Source: Lachnospiraceae bacterium (GTDB taxonomy: Bacteria > Bacillota > Clostridia > Lachnospirales > Lachnospiraceae). Taken from it: a stretch of 64,000 nucleotides of DNA. Every line of letters starts with the position of its first letter. Within the stretch, counting starts at the first letter, position 1. A program made the translations under genes and the position numbers. The notes beneath the pieces were generated by a model, which had not been told where the DNA came from, ran no database searches, and worked only from the letters and a program-made list of their open reading frames with translations. Shown piece by piece: positions 8,811 to 18,359 of the stretch. The DNA lies in the NCBI GenBank assembly GCA_022794265.1, contig JAAWEK010000015.1, forward strand, positions 1 to 64,000. The letters run 5' to 3'.

Positions 8811-9815
8811 TTACAAGACCGACAGACTCTGTATAAATTTCTCCCTGTCGCCATCCTGCCGGATGACCGTCTTTAATTTTTCAATATCCTTATCCGGTAT
8901 CCATGCCTTTCCGTTGTTGTAATAATGACTTAAGATTTTCCAGTACTTTTCCGGATAAGACAGACAAATCCTCAGAAAATTTAATTCCGTATTACTGATT
9001 CTTCTTACATTGGAATATTCAGATATGAGTTTATGGCCCAGCTCTCTGTTCCATCCGTGTTTCTCCATTACTTTTCTGAGAAAATCATATAAGTCTTTCA
9101 TCTGGATATCAGGTTTGCAGTGTTCGAAATTTGTAAGAAATGCTCCGTTATCACACAACAAAATATTATGATAATTAAAGGCGCCATGTATCATACTCCC
9201 CTTGTCTGCCGCCTCTTTCGCCATCTCCACATAGGATTCCACACTACATTCCGAGGCCAGAGCCGCCGCTCTGTCATAAAACCGGTTAAAACTGTTTAAT
9301 ACCATTAATTCAAACTCATTTTTCCGGTTCTTCCGGCGGATAAAATTACGGCACCGCCTCAGCTCCCGGTTATGCTTTTCAAACTCCTCACTGATTACTT
9401 TCACAGTGTTATAATTCTTTTCTTCATTTTCTTTCTCTTCCATTTTCATAAATTCAGCCGACGTATTATGAAAAACCGCCAATGCCGATACCGCCTTATA
9501 TAACATCTGGACATTACGAACTTCGCAGTCCTTTGCCGGATACCATTTTTTCAGGATATATTTTGTTCCGTCCATGTCTTCACTAATCAAATTACCTGCT
9601 TTATTTCTGATTGGATAATCAACATACAGGGAGCTGTTATCACTTACCTGCTTCAACAGTCTTTCTTCCAGTTCCAAATGCTTTACTGTTCCCCTGAACT
9701 CTTTAATCAGATAATATCCATTATCTGTATCCAACAAAAATGCTCCCTTTGCCCGACTGCTTTTATTTACCTGAATTCCATATTGTTCAAGAACGGCAAT
9801 CCCCTTATCATTCAC
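8811..9815 (-). CDS. CotS-family spore-coat-type protein (protein-kinase-like fold, altered catalytic loop)
   Basis: A 334-residue protein with the layout of the CotS/YutH kinase-like family: an N-lobe with YYLIKEF and YILKKWYP strands, a charged middle helix pair, and the C-lobe block HGAFNYHNILL (210-220) followed by FLTNFEHCKP (226-235) and DLYDFLRKVMEKHGW. In active relatives of this fold the loop reads HGD...N and DxD/DFE; here the Asp is Ala212 and the metal-site Asp is Asn229. It is therefore likely inactive or structural. GGGAGG lies 11 bases before the ATG. It begins 31 bases after the CCA-adding gene and is probably the last gene of that operon. Whether it is a real coat protein here is unproven. 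Confidence 0.72.
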   Translation of the reverse strand: MNDKGIAVLEQYGIQVNKSSRAKGAFLLDTDNGYYLIKEFRGTVKHLELEERLLKQVSDNSSLYVDYPIRNKAGNLISEDMDGTKYILKKWYPAKDCEVRNVQMLYKAVSALAVFHNTSAEFMKMEEKENEEKNYNTVKVISEEFEKHNRELRRCRNFIRRKNRKNEFELMVLNSFNRFYDRAAALASECSVESYVEMAKEAADKGSMIHGAFNYHNILLCDNGAFLTNFEHCKPDIQMKDLYDFLRKVMEKHGWNRELGHKLISEYSNVRRISNTELNFLRICLSYPEKYWKILSHYYNNGKAWIPDKDIEKLKTVIRQDGDREKFIQSLSVL

Positions 9816-9846
9816 TCAAACTACCTCCCTGCTCCATCAACTGTTC

Positions 9847-11127
9847 TTACCGCTGATTTTCTTCCGATATGTTATTGTATGAGCGATGAATCTTAAATAT
9901 GTTAATCAGTTTATCTCTGTCATTCAGCTCCGGTTCTTCCAGCACCTGATAAAACAACCAGTTCAGTTCCTCTCCGATTTTTCCCCCGCGGGGTACGCCT
10001 AATTCTATTAAATCCCTGCCGTTTATCTGCATCATCTTCATGGATATACACTGTTTCTTGTTTATGATATCCTGGTAACATTCCTCCCATATCCGGATAT
10101 CCTTTCCGCTGATATGGTTTCCGGACAGGGAACAGCCGGCAAAACATTTCATAAATGTAATATAATATTCGTAGATATCTTCACCGGTCTCATAGATATC
10201 CCGCCGAATGGCGGGTGCTGTAAGAGGAATATCTTTTTTCACCGCCTCCACCAGTCTGGAAACCACATCCACAGTTCTGTTGTCAAATTTTAATTCCTTT
10301 AAAATACAGGCGCTGCTCTTCCGGTCACTCATGCACAGCAAAGCCGTCCATCTCAGATAATGATTCTTATCCATGGCAGTCAGCAGCTTTATGATATCAT
10401 CACCAATCCCCAGCGCCATCACACGGTCCAGTTCCGGAAAGACCACCTTGCTCACACCCGTCTCATATGCAATTTTCAATTTATCCGGATGGTCGGACAT
10501 CAATAATTTCTCCAATTCCGCCTGAATTCTCTCCCTGCTAATCTTCCTGAGATTTCCTGCAAGAAGGGAAACTGCTTTTTTTGTCTCTTCTTCAATTTCA
10601 AAATCAAGTCCTGCAGCAAACCGGACAGCCCGGAGTATTCTCAAAGCATCTTCATTAAAGCGGTCGGAAGGATTGCCCACACAACGGATTCGTCTGCTCC
10701 GGATATCTCCGATTCCGTCAAAAGCATCTACCAGGCCATGAATATGATTATACGCCATGGCATTAATCGTAAAATCTCTCCGTTTTAAGTCCTCCACCAG
10801 ATTTCCGGTAAATTCCACATTCTTTGGATGACGCCCGTCTTCATACTCTCCGTCAATCCGGTATGTAGTCACCTCATATCCCGTGCGGCTGAGCATGACC
10901 GTTACAGTCCCATGGGCGATACCCGTATCAATGGTTTTCCGGAATAACCGCTTCACCTCTTCCGGCTTTGCTGATGTGGTAATATCCCAGTCATTGGGCG
11001 TTCTCCCCAGTACGGCATCCCTGACGCAGCCGCCGACGGCATATGCCTCGAAACCATGTTCCATCAAAGTCTTCAGAATCAGTTGTACCGATTCCGGAAT
11101 CTGTATATTTATCAGTTTCTCAGTCAC
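9847..11127 (-). CDS. cca: CCA tRNA nucleotidyltransferase
   Basis: A roughly 426-residue cytoplasmic enzyme that builds or repairs the 3' CCA end of tRNAs. The class II head is clear: AYAVGGCVRDAVLGRTPND, then DWDITTSA with the two catalytic Asp, the RRDFTINAMAYN block, and the EDALRILRAVRFAAGL and ERIQAELEKLL motifs. The GTG at 11127 is preferred as start: a GGAAAGGAAA site lies 12 bases upstream and the protein then begins right before the conserved domain. An ATG at 11184 would add 19 residues and overlap the GGDEF gene by 13 bases. It lies between the GGDEF and CotS-like genes in one minus-strand run. The C-terminal part is family-typical helices without an HD site. Confidence 0.93.
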   Translation of the reverse strand: MTEKLINIQIPESVQLILKTLMEHGFEAYAVGGCVRDAVLGRTPNDWDITTSAKPEEVKRLFRKTIDTGIAHGTVTVMLSRTGYEVTTYRIDGEYEDGRHPKNVEFTGNLVEDLKRRDFTINAMAYNHIHGLVDAFDGIGDIRSRRIRCVGNPSDRFNEDALRILRAVRFAAGLDFEIEEETKKAVSLLAGNLRKISRERIQAELEKLLMSDHPDKLKIAYETGVSKVVFPELDRVMALGIGDDIIKLLTAMDKNHYLRWTALLCMSDRKSSACILKELKFDNRTVDVVSRLVEAVKKDIPLTAPAIRRDIYETGEDIYEYYITFMKCFAGCSLSGNHISGKDIRIWEECYQDIINKKQCISMKMMQINGRDLIELGVPRGGKIGEELNWLFYQVLEEPELNDRDKLINIFKIHRSYNNISEENQR

Positions 11128-11171
11128 TCTGCTTAAATTTCCTTTCCAAATATCACACAGGCCCGCATATT

Positions 11172-14100
11172 CTAATTTGTCCATACTTCATAATCATGTT
11201 TTGTAGACATTTTAACCTTATATAATGCCTGGTCTGCCTTCTTTAATAATTCCGTAATCCCCGCATAACTAAAACATTCTTCGGAAGATACTCCTGCAGA
11301 ACAGGACACTTCATATTGATTCTTTATCAGAATCTTCCTGCCCAGTTTTTTTTCAATAGCCTCTTTGAAACCATGATTATTTCTCAACGACCTTAAAATA
11401 TTCTGAATAATCAGAATTCCCGAACCTAACTGCTGTTCCGGCAGGATAATGACAAATTCATCTCCGCCATACCGGATAATGTAACCCTGATGTTCCACAA
11501 TACGTTCCATCAGATTGGAAAATTCAATCAGAACCAAATCTCCGATATCATGTCCAAAGGTATCATTACAATATTTAAAATTGTCCAAATCCATATAAAT
11601 CAAAGTGAATCGCATGGCCGTTCTGCCTTCCAGTGCCATTCTGTCAAACTCTTCCTCCAGTTTCTTTTTCATTCCCTGCCGGTTCAGTAATCCTGTAAGA
11701 ATGTCCGTAACCGAACTTTCCTCCAGCTTCTTCTTAATTTCCTCCCGGTTAATGGCATCGATGAGCTGCCGGAATGTAGTCCGGAATATTTCCATTTCTT
11801 CTTCCGTAAAACGTTTCAGGTTCTCGGTAAAATGTACATGTTCCGTCCTTATGGCAATCAGAATATGTTTCGGTTCTCCCTTGTATGTCAACGGCACACC
11901 TACTAAAGAAACCACTTTATTTCTTCCGAATATTTCTACCAGTTCTTCATATTTATCAAAGGAACGGTCAAATCTTGTCAGAACCATTTTATTGGGATAC
12001 TTTCCAAAATATGCAATAGTCTGTTCTGCCTGTGCAAGACTAAATTTCATGCCGGAATCCTGAAAGCGGATAACAGCTCCTGAATCCGTTTTTTCAATAT
12101 ATATCAGTTCGTCAATACTGTAACTGTTTTTCATGGTCAGCATTGCGCTTTCAATCAAAGTTTCCACACTGCTGCAATCCCTGTTCAGCAATTCTACCCA
12201 GGTTTCAAGGAAGTCCAGGGATTTTGCCATATTCTTCATATCGTTTTCCATACCAAGTTTCCAAATCATGGTACGGATTCCGTCAAAATCAATTACTTCC
12301 TTTACATCTCCCATCCTGCCTCTGTCAAACGGAAGTCCGCTCCGGTATGCTTCCAGTTCTTTTGCCTGATACTCATACATACCATTTCTCAGCCCCTGAA
12401 TAGTTTCTTCCAGAAGACGGCATGCTTCATCTTCTTCACCCATTTCCCTCATTACTTCAACGGTTTCCATAATCAGTTCATTATATGCATAAAACTGGTT
12501 CCCTTTTTCCCTGCCATAATGAAACTCTGCGCCATGAAAATCCCTGACAGCTCCTTCCAGGTCCTTTTGATTGTGCTTCATAATTTCGTCAATCAGATAG
12601 TATAGAAACATATCATCATCCCAGTATGCATAATCAGGCTCATGGTCCGTCTCAAACAAATGACGCATGACCAATCGCATCTTATCAAAATAGAGCTGTG
12701 CTTCATGCTCCTGCCCCAGCCGCAGACAGGACAAAATGATGACACCATGCACTTTGGATATATTGCACACCCGTATCCGCTCTATGCCCAGACGCTCCAC
12801 AATGTTCAATATCAGTTCCATACATACTTTTGCACTCTGATATTCTTTCGTCACCACGGCACATATGGCTGTATTATATAACGCTTCACAAAGCAGTTGG
12901 GGATTCTCTTTTTCGTAAAATATTTTAATGGATTTTGCAAAATTGTTTTTGGCTTCTTCAAATCTCTCGCCTGTGATACAATTATATCCCAAACCATTAT
13001 AAATCATTCCCATATCAATATCACGGTTCTGCCCCTCCAGCAATTCCAGACATTTCTTATAATAATAGATGACATCATTAAAATTACCGATTCTGGCGGC
13101 AACAACTACATTCTTTTCCCACGCCCGGAGTTTAATCTCCTGATTGCCCACCATATCCGCATATTTCATTCCAAGCTTAAAATATGGTGACTGTTCACAT
13201 CCTCTCAGACCACTTTCATCCACTCCCGTATTCCTGCCCATATCCCCCTTGACAAAACCAAAAAAATATATATAACTCAGCAGATTATAATCCTCATATT
13301 CCAATGCTTTCTCATAGAACTCTTCCGGCAGGCTGATATCTTCATCCCATAAAAATATATCTCTCCAGCCATCAAACCAGACAAAACAGAACAACACATC
13401 TGCAAAATACCGATGCAGACTGCCTGAAAGAAATCCGGCTAATTCCCGGCAACGTTCCACATGTCCTCCTGCAACCTCCTTCTGCCCGCTATATACCTTT
13501 GCCAGGGCAGATATATAATTATAAATATATCCTGCGGCATGGTTTTCTTTATAATTTTCCATAATGGCAATCCTGTCACAGACAATATGTGCCATCTTCA
13601 TATTATAATTATATACGCTGGTCAACCCATATATCTTTAAAAATTCCAGTCGTTCCAAATCGCCGATTTCATACTTTTCCACCTCATATTTATGATATAA
13701 CAGTTCCAGATAATATTCTGCCTGGTCATAGGCCAGCGTATCCATCATATTGCTGAGCAGAACCAGATACCTGTTTATCGCCTCTTCCTCCAGCGTAAAC
13801 AATGATAATTCCCTGGTTTCCGGAAGATTATTTTCATTTATACAATCTATTACAAGCTGATTTTTCTTCAGCCTCCGAATCAGCTCCATATACCGCTCCA
13901 GTACATGCATTGCCGGTTTATGGGTATCATTAAAAGTAATGACCACCATGATATTACTTTGCAGTTTGTGATTTAAAATATATAACAGCAAATCCAGCAC
14001 AGAAGATTCCGCATAATGTATTTTCTGAATCACCGCCAGCAGACAGTGTTCTCTGGAAATATAATTCAAAATATTAACCACCGCTTCCAACAGACGGTTT

Positions 14101-14498
14101 TTTTCATATTCGCCTTCACTTACGATTCTCTGGTCCAGTCTTCCGAACTTTCCCAGTTCCAGATAATTCCGAAACATAGGAATCATTAGAGGATATATCC
14201 CGGCATTGTTCAGAAACTCTTCTGCACTGATATCATAATGGCGGTGAAAAATCTCATAAATCCAGGATAAAAACGGTTCATAGGCTTCCTGCATGACATC
14301 CTGCCGGTAAATATGATTTTTATATATCACTGTAGATTCCAGATTCTTAATCCTTTCATTTATTTCCAGGTTAGAAACTGTCATTCCGCTATAATATTTT
14401 ATAGCCACCATGTTTTCCTGAATTTTATATTCATTAACATAATTATTAAAAAGCAGACCAAACATATCCGTTAGTTTTATATCACTTTGCATATCCAT
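11172..14498 (-). CDS. Large diguanylate cyclase: AAA/STAND-like remnant, TPR array, GAF-like region, GGDEF
   Basis: A 1108-residue soluble protein predicted to make cyclic di-GMP. The C-terminal GGDEF domain (about 930-1105) is intact: LTGLLNRQGM, DLDNFKYCNDTFGHDIGD and RYGGDEFVIILP with GGDEF at 1011-1015. The inhibitory RxxD site is missing (EHQG in its place). Residues about 70-250 resemble the second half of an AAA_16/MalT-type ATPase (CLLAVIQKIHYAESSVLDLL, then MVVITFND) but have no P-loop and no Walker B acid. A helical TPR-like array spans about 250-740, and a GAF-like sensor region about 770-920. The start at 14498 has AAAGGAG. The downstream cca start overlaps or closely follows, so they may be co-transcribed. 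The signal sensed is unknown. Confidence 0.88.
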   Translation of the reverse strand: MDMQSDIKLTDMFGLLFNNYVNEYKIQENMVAIKYYSGMTVSNLEINERIKNLESTVIYKNHIYRQDVMQEAYEPFLSWIYEIFHRHYDISAEEFLNNAGIYPLMIPMFRNYLELGKFGRLDQRIVSEGEYEKNRLLEAVVNILNYISREHCLLAVIQKIHYAESSVLDLLLYILNHKLQSNIMVVITFNDTHKPAMHVLERYMELIRRLKKNQLVIDCINENNLPETRELSLFTLEEEAINRYLVLLSNMMDTLAYDQAEYYLELLYHKYEVEKYEIGDLERLEFLKIYGLTSVYNYNMKMAHIVCDRIAIMENYKENHAAGYIYNYISALAKVYSGQKEVAGGHVERCRELAGFLSGSLHRYFADVLFCFVWFDGWRDIFLWDEDISLPEEFYEKALEYEDYNLLSYIYFFGFVKGDMGRNTGVDESGLRGCEQSPYFKLGMKYADMVGNQEIKLRAWEKNVVVAARIGNFNDVIYYYKKCLELLEGQNRDIDMGMIYNGLGYNCITGERFEEAKNNFAKSIKIFYEKENPQLLCEALYNTAICAVVTKEYQSAKVCMELILNIVERLGIERIRVCNISKVHGVIILSCLRLGQEHEAQLYFDKMRLVMRHLFETDHEPDYAYWDDDMFLYYLIDEIMKHNQKDLEGAVRDFHGAEFHYGREKGNQFYAYNELIMETVEVMREMGEEDEACRLLEETIQGLRNGMYEYQAKELEAYRSGLPFDRGRMGDVKEVIDFDGIRTMIWKLGMENDMKNMAKSLDFLETWVELLNRDCSSVETLIESAMLTMKNSYSIDELIYIEKTDSGAVIRFQDSGMKFSLAQAEQTIAYFGKYPNKMVLTRFDRSFDKYEELVEIFGRNKVVSLVGVPLTYKGEPKHILIAIRTEHVHFTENLKRFTEEEMEIFRTTFRQLIDAINREEIKKKLEESSVTDILTGLLNRQGMKKKLEEEFDRMALEGRTAMRFTLIYMDLDNFKYCNDTFGHDIGDLVLIEFSNLMERIVEHQGYIIRYGGDEFVIILPEQQLGSGILIIQNILRSLRNNHGFKEAIEKKLGRKILIKNQYEVSCSAGVSSEECFSYAGITELLKKADQALYKVKMSTKHDYEVWTN

Positions 14499-14633
14499 AG
14501 ATTTGCTCCTTTCAATAATCTCCAGTCAATTTTATCCTCTAAATGCTGCTTATTTAGTCCATTATAACACAATATGGTGGTTTGTTCCTAGAATCAGTTT
14601 TTATATCTTTTAAAAATTTTATGGATAAAAACA

Positions 14634-14662
14634 GTTCCGGATATTGAATGCATATCCGGAAC
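14634..14662 (-). terminator. Terminator after the AT-rich gene pair
   Basis: GTTCCGGATAT and ATATCCGGAAC form an 11-bp stem with a 7-base loop. On the minus strand it is followed by TGTTTTTATC. It closes the 14686-16240 transcript. Confidence 0.8.
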
Positions 14663-14685
14663 ATTATAACTTCAGAATATTAAAA

Positions 14686-14910
14686 TTATCGTGGTTTTCT
14701 TTCCATTTTGCGGCAATATTGCACAAATTTCATAACAAAATAAATAAATAATATTAAAAATATAATTGTCATATAAAGAGATACCCATAATCTATCCTTA
14801 TCACGAATGAGCAATCCCATAACACCTATAATATGGCCAATCCACATAAGGATTATACATATAATATATCGTATTTTGGCACTTAATTTTTTTGGATTCA
14901 TTGTTAACAC
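14686..14910 (-). CDS. Small two-helix membrane protein, unknown
   Basis: About 72-74 residues with two membrane helices (about 14-33, YIICIILMWIGHIIGVMGLL; and 42-63, WVSLYMTIIFLILFIYFVMKF) joined by a short charged loop, and a basic tail (RKMERKPR). Translation may begin at GTG 14910 or ATG 14901; neither has a strong ribosome-binding site, consistent with coupling to the gene ending 13 bases upstream. No family was recognised. With its neighbour it forms an AT-rich two-gene unit ended by a clear terminator. Confidence 0.55.
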   Translation of the reverse strand: MLTMNPKKLSAKIRYIICIILMWIGHIIGVMGLLIRDKDRLWVSLYMTIIFLILFIYFVMKFVQYCRKMERKPR

Positions 14911-14923
14911 TACTTTCTACATT

Positions 14924-16240
14924 TTATTTATATCTAAATGATACATTACATGTTGAACCTCCGCAAGTTTCATAATATGTCTTAGTGCTAATTGTATTTT
15001 TTCCAAGCACAATAGCAGAAACAATTAATGAGGTATTAGCAAATTTTGAAGGAAATGGTGAATATATAAATGTTGCTGCTGATATTATACTTCCTGTAGC
15101 AGAATATATATCAAAATAAAATTTTTTCTTTTGGTGCATATAATCTGCCAATACATCAATTGTATTCCCATTTTTATCCAACCAAAAACAGACTGATAAT
15201 TGAATATCTGTATTAATAGCAATCAAATCTTTATTATAACGATAAATAAATTCATAATGTTCAGGTAAATCATATGCTACCGCTACCGTATTTGGCTGCC
15301 AATTTTTTTTAAAATTATTTGTATAATCCTTTACGATTTTGTTTTTTGAAACTATGTTTCCACTTTTGTCTATAGTTGTTTTATTATATGTCATCTCAGC
15401 AGAATAAGAATGATTAATATCATCAAAAACTCTTGTTCCTCCTGCCCACTGTAACTCGACATAGTCTAAAAGTGTATTTGCAGGTTGTTTTATCCATATA
15501 CAATTAAAATTAATACGTACTTTGTCATTCACCTGACAAACCATTAATATTTTTTTCATATATGAAGAGTTTTGTCTGTCGGAACCAACTTTTGTTTTTG
15601 CATAAACCATTTGTGGTTTAATCCCTATACTTACCAATATTTTATCCAGTAAATTATCAACATTATTTGATTTTTCATCAAAATATAATTCTTCAATTAA
15701 TTCATCTACCTCATGCTCCGACATAATCTTAGCCTCATAACCATTTGGCAAACTACTTTCTTCCATACAATTTATATTTAAAAAATCATTTAAAATTTCT
15801 TGAGTTTCTGATATTTGAATATGTTCTTTTTTTATTGCTTTTTTATTTTTTATACATTTTGTCTTTTCGTCTTCATTTATAGATATATCTTTTCCAGTGT
15901 ACTTATATTGTACATATTGAGTCATTATGTATATCTTATCCGATGTTTCAATACATTCAATATCTTCTTCCGACATATTAAGTATCTCACTATCAAATAT
16001 TCCCTGTGCATTTAACTCTGCTTCTATTTTAGCATCTAATTTTCCTGTATCTTTCTGTCCTTGCATAAAAAGATATCCATCCAATGGATTACCCTCACAA
16101 TATTCTTTCAATTTCTGTTCATAAAACACTTCGTTAGCATAAATTTTAAACAAAGTATAATCAAATGATATTTGAATAATGCTTATTATCAACATTAAAC
16201 CAAGTACCCTTTTAATTAAAAATAATTTTTTTTGTCTCAT
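14924..16240 (-). CDS. Exported or membrane-anchored protein of unknown function, AT-rich
   Basis: A 438-residue protein not recognised from its sequence. It has a basic head and one N-terminal hydrophobic segment (about 11-30, VLGLMLIISIIQISFDY) ending near YANE, consistent with a signal peptide. Residues 40-190 are charged and helical; 200-438 look beta-rich, with Cys residues near the end (ETCGGSTCNVSF) that could form a disulfide. The base composition (long runs of A/T, many AAA, ATA, TTA codons) is visibly lower in GC than its neighbours, a sign of possible transfer. GAGG lies before the ATG at 16240. The small membrane gene follows 13 bases downstream; an immunity-like partner role for it is speculation. 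Confidence 0.6.
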   Translation of the reverse strand: MRQKKLFLIKRVLGLMLIISIIQISFDYTLFKIYANEVFYEQKLKEYCEGNPLDGYLFMQGQKDTGKLDAKIEAELNAQGIFDSEILNMSEEDIECIETSDKIYIMTQYVQYKYTGKDISINEDEKTKCIKNKKAIKKEHIQISETQEILNDFLNINCMEESSLPNGYEAKIMSEHEVDELIEELYFDEKSNNVDNLLDKILVSIGIKPQMVYAKTKVGSDRQNSSYMKKILMVCQVNDKVRINFNCIWIKQPANTLLDYVELQWAGGTRVFDDINHSYSAEMTYNKTTIDKSGNIVSKNKIVKDYTNNFKKNWQPNTVAVAYDLPEHYEFIYRYNKDLIAINTDIQLSVCFWLDKNGNTIDVLADYMHQKKKFYFDIYSATGSIISAATFIYSPFPSKFANTSLIVSAIVLGKNTISTKTYYETCGGSTCNVSFRYK

Positions 16241-16569
16241 GGCAATAACCTCGTTCCTTATGTTTTTACTGCAAAAACAGTCGCAGTTTTCGTATATTTA
16301 TCTTCCTCTTTTGTTCTTTAAGTTTTATAATATACCATAATTGATTAACCAACAAATTTTTACCAGACCCTTTAGCAACCTCCCTTCCTAATCTTTCCTT
16401 TACACAAGGTCATTTAATCATTCATTTCCAAACCAAAAACTAATTTATAAATACCCAAATACAATTCCAATGATAAATACTGATTTAGTATATATTACCA
16501 AGCAGTTAATTGTCAAATAATATTTTTATCATAAAATTTACTAAATAATCCCCAGTCTTTGTATACTTT
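16241..16569. other. AT-rich intergenic region
   Basis: About 330 bases with no credible gene. On the minus strand TGGTATATT (extended -10 form, hexamer at 16334-16329) lies about 90 bases before the 16240 start and is a weak promoter candidate. A small ACTGC/GCAGT hairpin occurs in the leader. Nothing else is seen. Confidence 0.35.
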
Positions 16570-17592
16570 TCAAACATTGATAATCGTCCTCAACACAACA
16601 TATGCAATCGGTCCCAATAGAACCCCTGCAATTCCAAACAGCTCAAATCCTACATACATGGATACAATCGTCATTAATGGTGAGATTCCTATTCCATGCC
16701 CCATCAGCCGGGGCTCAGCCACTTCCCGCAGTACATAACAGATTACAAACACAATTAAAATAACCGCCGCATGATAATAGTTCCCCATAATCAGCAGGAT
16801 TATCCCCCAGGGTGCCAGAACCGCACCCACACCGAACAACGGCAGGGCATCCAACACTCCTACCACCAGGGCTATAATCAGTGCATATTTATTTTTTATA
16901 ATCAGAAGACCACCGTAACAGATGAGAGTTGTAAAAAACATAATAATCAACTGGGTTCTGATATAGGATACCGATACTTTATAAACATTCCCCATAACCG
17001 CACTGATTTCTTTATAAAAAATACTTTCACTCTTTTTCTTTCTGATTTCTTCTCTGGACACCACCATATAAAAGGTGGATATGGCTGCCGTAAAAATAAA
17101 TATCAAAATCTTAACAACCGCCATAATGGTCATTGCAGATGTGTCCATCAGCTTTACAATCGTATCCTTCTGATAACCACTCCAGAAGGTTGCCACATTG
17201 CTGCTTACATATTCAAATACCTTATTTTTATCCACACCAAAGTATCTTTCCACCGTACAGCAGGCATCGTCCACAATGCCATAAAACATCTTTTCATAAT
17301 GCTGACTGTTACTTATCATGTCCATAAGCTGGTTTGCTGCGGTTATCACCAAAAGCGCAATAAGCAGTCCTAAAATCAAAAGCACAACAGTTAATACCAC
17401 AAATGTAATAATTCCCCGTTTGATTCTGGTTACTTTCGTCAGATAATTTACAATTGGTGTCAGAAAAAAAGCCAGCGCATATGCTATAACAAAAGGCAGA
17501 AACAGTACAAGCATATATTTGAACAAAATATATACGCCTATGGCTGCCAGTAATATTTTCAAAAAATATCTGCTTTTCTCTCCTAATTCCAT
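16570..17592 (-). CDS. ytvI: AI-2E / PerM family permease, YtvI-like
   Basis: A 340-residue multi-pass membrane protein of the AI-2E transporter (PerM, UPF0118) family. About eight hydrophobic segments are arranged as two N-terminal helices (LLAAIGVYILF, LFLPFVIAYALAFFL), a TPIVNYL turn, a long helix, a soluble loop (about 90-155), then a C-terminal bundle containing the family signature ALPLFGVGAVLAPWGI and EPRLMGHGIGISPLMTI. In spore-formers the closest type is YtvI, a sporulation membrane protein; despite the family name, transport of AI-2 is not implied. GGAG lies before the ATG. It starts 77 bases after the response-regulator gene ends and may belong to that transcript. Its substrate is unknown. 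Confidence 0.85.
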   Translation of the reverse strand: MELGEKSRYFLKILLAAIGVYILFKYMLVLFLPFVIAYALAFFLTPIVNYLTKVTRIKRGIITFVVLTVVLLILGLLIALLVITAANQLMDMISNSQHYEKMFYGIVDDACCTVERYFGVDKNKVFEYVSSNVATFWSGYQKDTIVKLMDTSAMTIMAVVKILIFIFTAAISTFYMVVSREEIRKKKSESIFYKEISAVMGNVYKVSVSYIRTQLIIMFFTTLICYGGLLIIKNKYALIIALVVGVLDALPLFGVGAVLAPWGIILLIMGNYYHAAVILIVFVICYVLREVAEPRLMGHGIGISPLMTIVSMYVGFELFGIAGVLLGPIAYVVLRTIINV

Positions 17593-17669
17593 ACTGTCTC
17601 CTACTGATATGCATTAAAATACTAATGTAAGAGTAGTATGTTCAAAAAATAAAGAATTATTTATACGCT

Positions 17670-18359
17670 TTAAACCTTAAAACGGTAACCTACCCCCCAT
17701 ATGGTTTCGATATACTGGGGTTTTGATGTGGAATATTCAATCTTCTCCCGGATTTTCTTAATATGCACGGTAACTGTTGCAATTTCCCCCACTGACTCCA
17801 TCCCCCAGATTTTACTGAATAATTCCTCTTTGGAGAATACCCGGTTGGGATTCTGGGCAAGAAACGTCAGCAAATCAAACTCCTTTGTTGTGAATATCTT
17901 TTCTTCCCCGTTTAAATAAACCCTTCTCGCAGTCTTATCAATCTTCAATCCCCTAATTTCAATCATATCATTTTCCTGCGTGCCTGTGCCGATAAGCCTT
18001 TCATACCTGGCCAGATGGGCTTTCACTCTGGCAACCATTTCACTTGGACTAAAAGGCTTTGTCATATAGTCATCGGCTCCCAGACCCAGACCCCTAATCT
18101 TGTCAATATCATCCTTTTTGGCGGAAACCATCAGAATCGGCGTATTTTTCTTCTCCCTGACCTGCCTGCAAATCTCAAATCCGTCTACTTCCGGCAGCAT
18201 TAAATCCAGAATGATTAGATTAAATTCTTCTGCCATCGCCCGTTTAAGCCCCACATCTCCCGAATTCTCAATCGCAACCTCAAAGCCGCTTAACTCCAGA
18301 TAATCCTTTTCCAGTTCCGCTATACTTTCTTCATCTTCAATGATTAATATCCTGCTCAC
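17670..18359 (-). CDS. OmpR-family response regulator
   Basis: A 229-residue two-component regulator. The receiver domain (1-118) has the acidic pair Glu8-Asp9, the phospho-acceptor Asp52 in LIILDLMLPE, and the switch Lys in YMTKPFSP. The C-terminal winged helix (about 130-228) has the FTTKEFDLLTFLAQNPNRVF recognition lead, the VHIKKIREKIE helix and the closing ETIWGVGYRF. It is encoded directly upstream of its histidine kinase partner's end, with a 23-base overlap that implies translational coupling. No target can be deduced; the downstream permease and envelope genes suggest envelope or stress signalling. Confidence 0.93.
   Translation of the reverse strand: MSRILIIEDEESIAELEKDYLELSGFEVAIENSGDVGLKRAMAEEFNLIILDLMLPEVDGFEICRQVREKKNTPILMVSAKKDDIDKIRGLGLGADDYMTKPFSPSEMVARVKAHLARYERLIGTGTQENDMIEIRGLKIDKTARRVYLNGEEKIFTTKEFDLLTFLAQNPNRVFSKEELFSKIWGMESVGEIATVTVHIKKIREKIEYSTSKPQYIETIWGVGYRFKV

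Noticed and set aside
16771-17373. 200-codon plus-strand frame inside the YtvI-like gene
   Set aside because: It is a His- and Cys-rich shadow of a well-supported membrane protein on the other strand.
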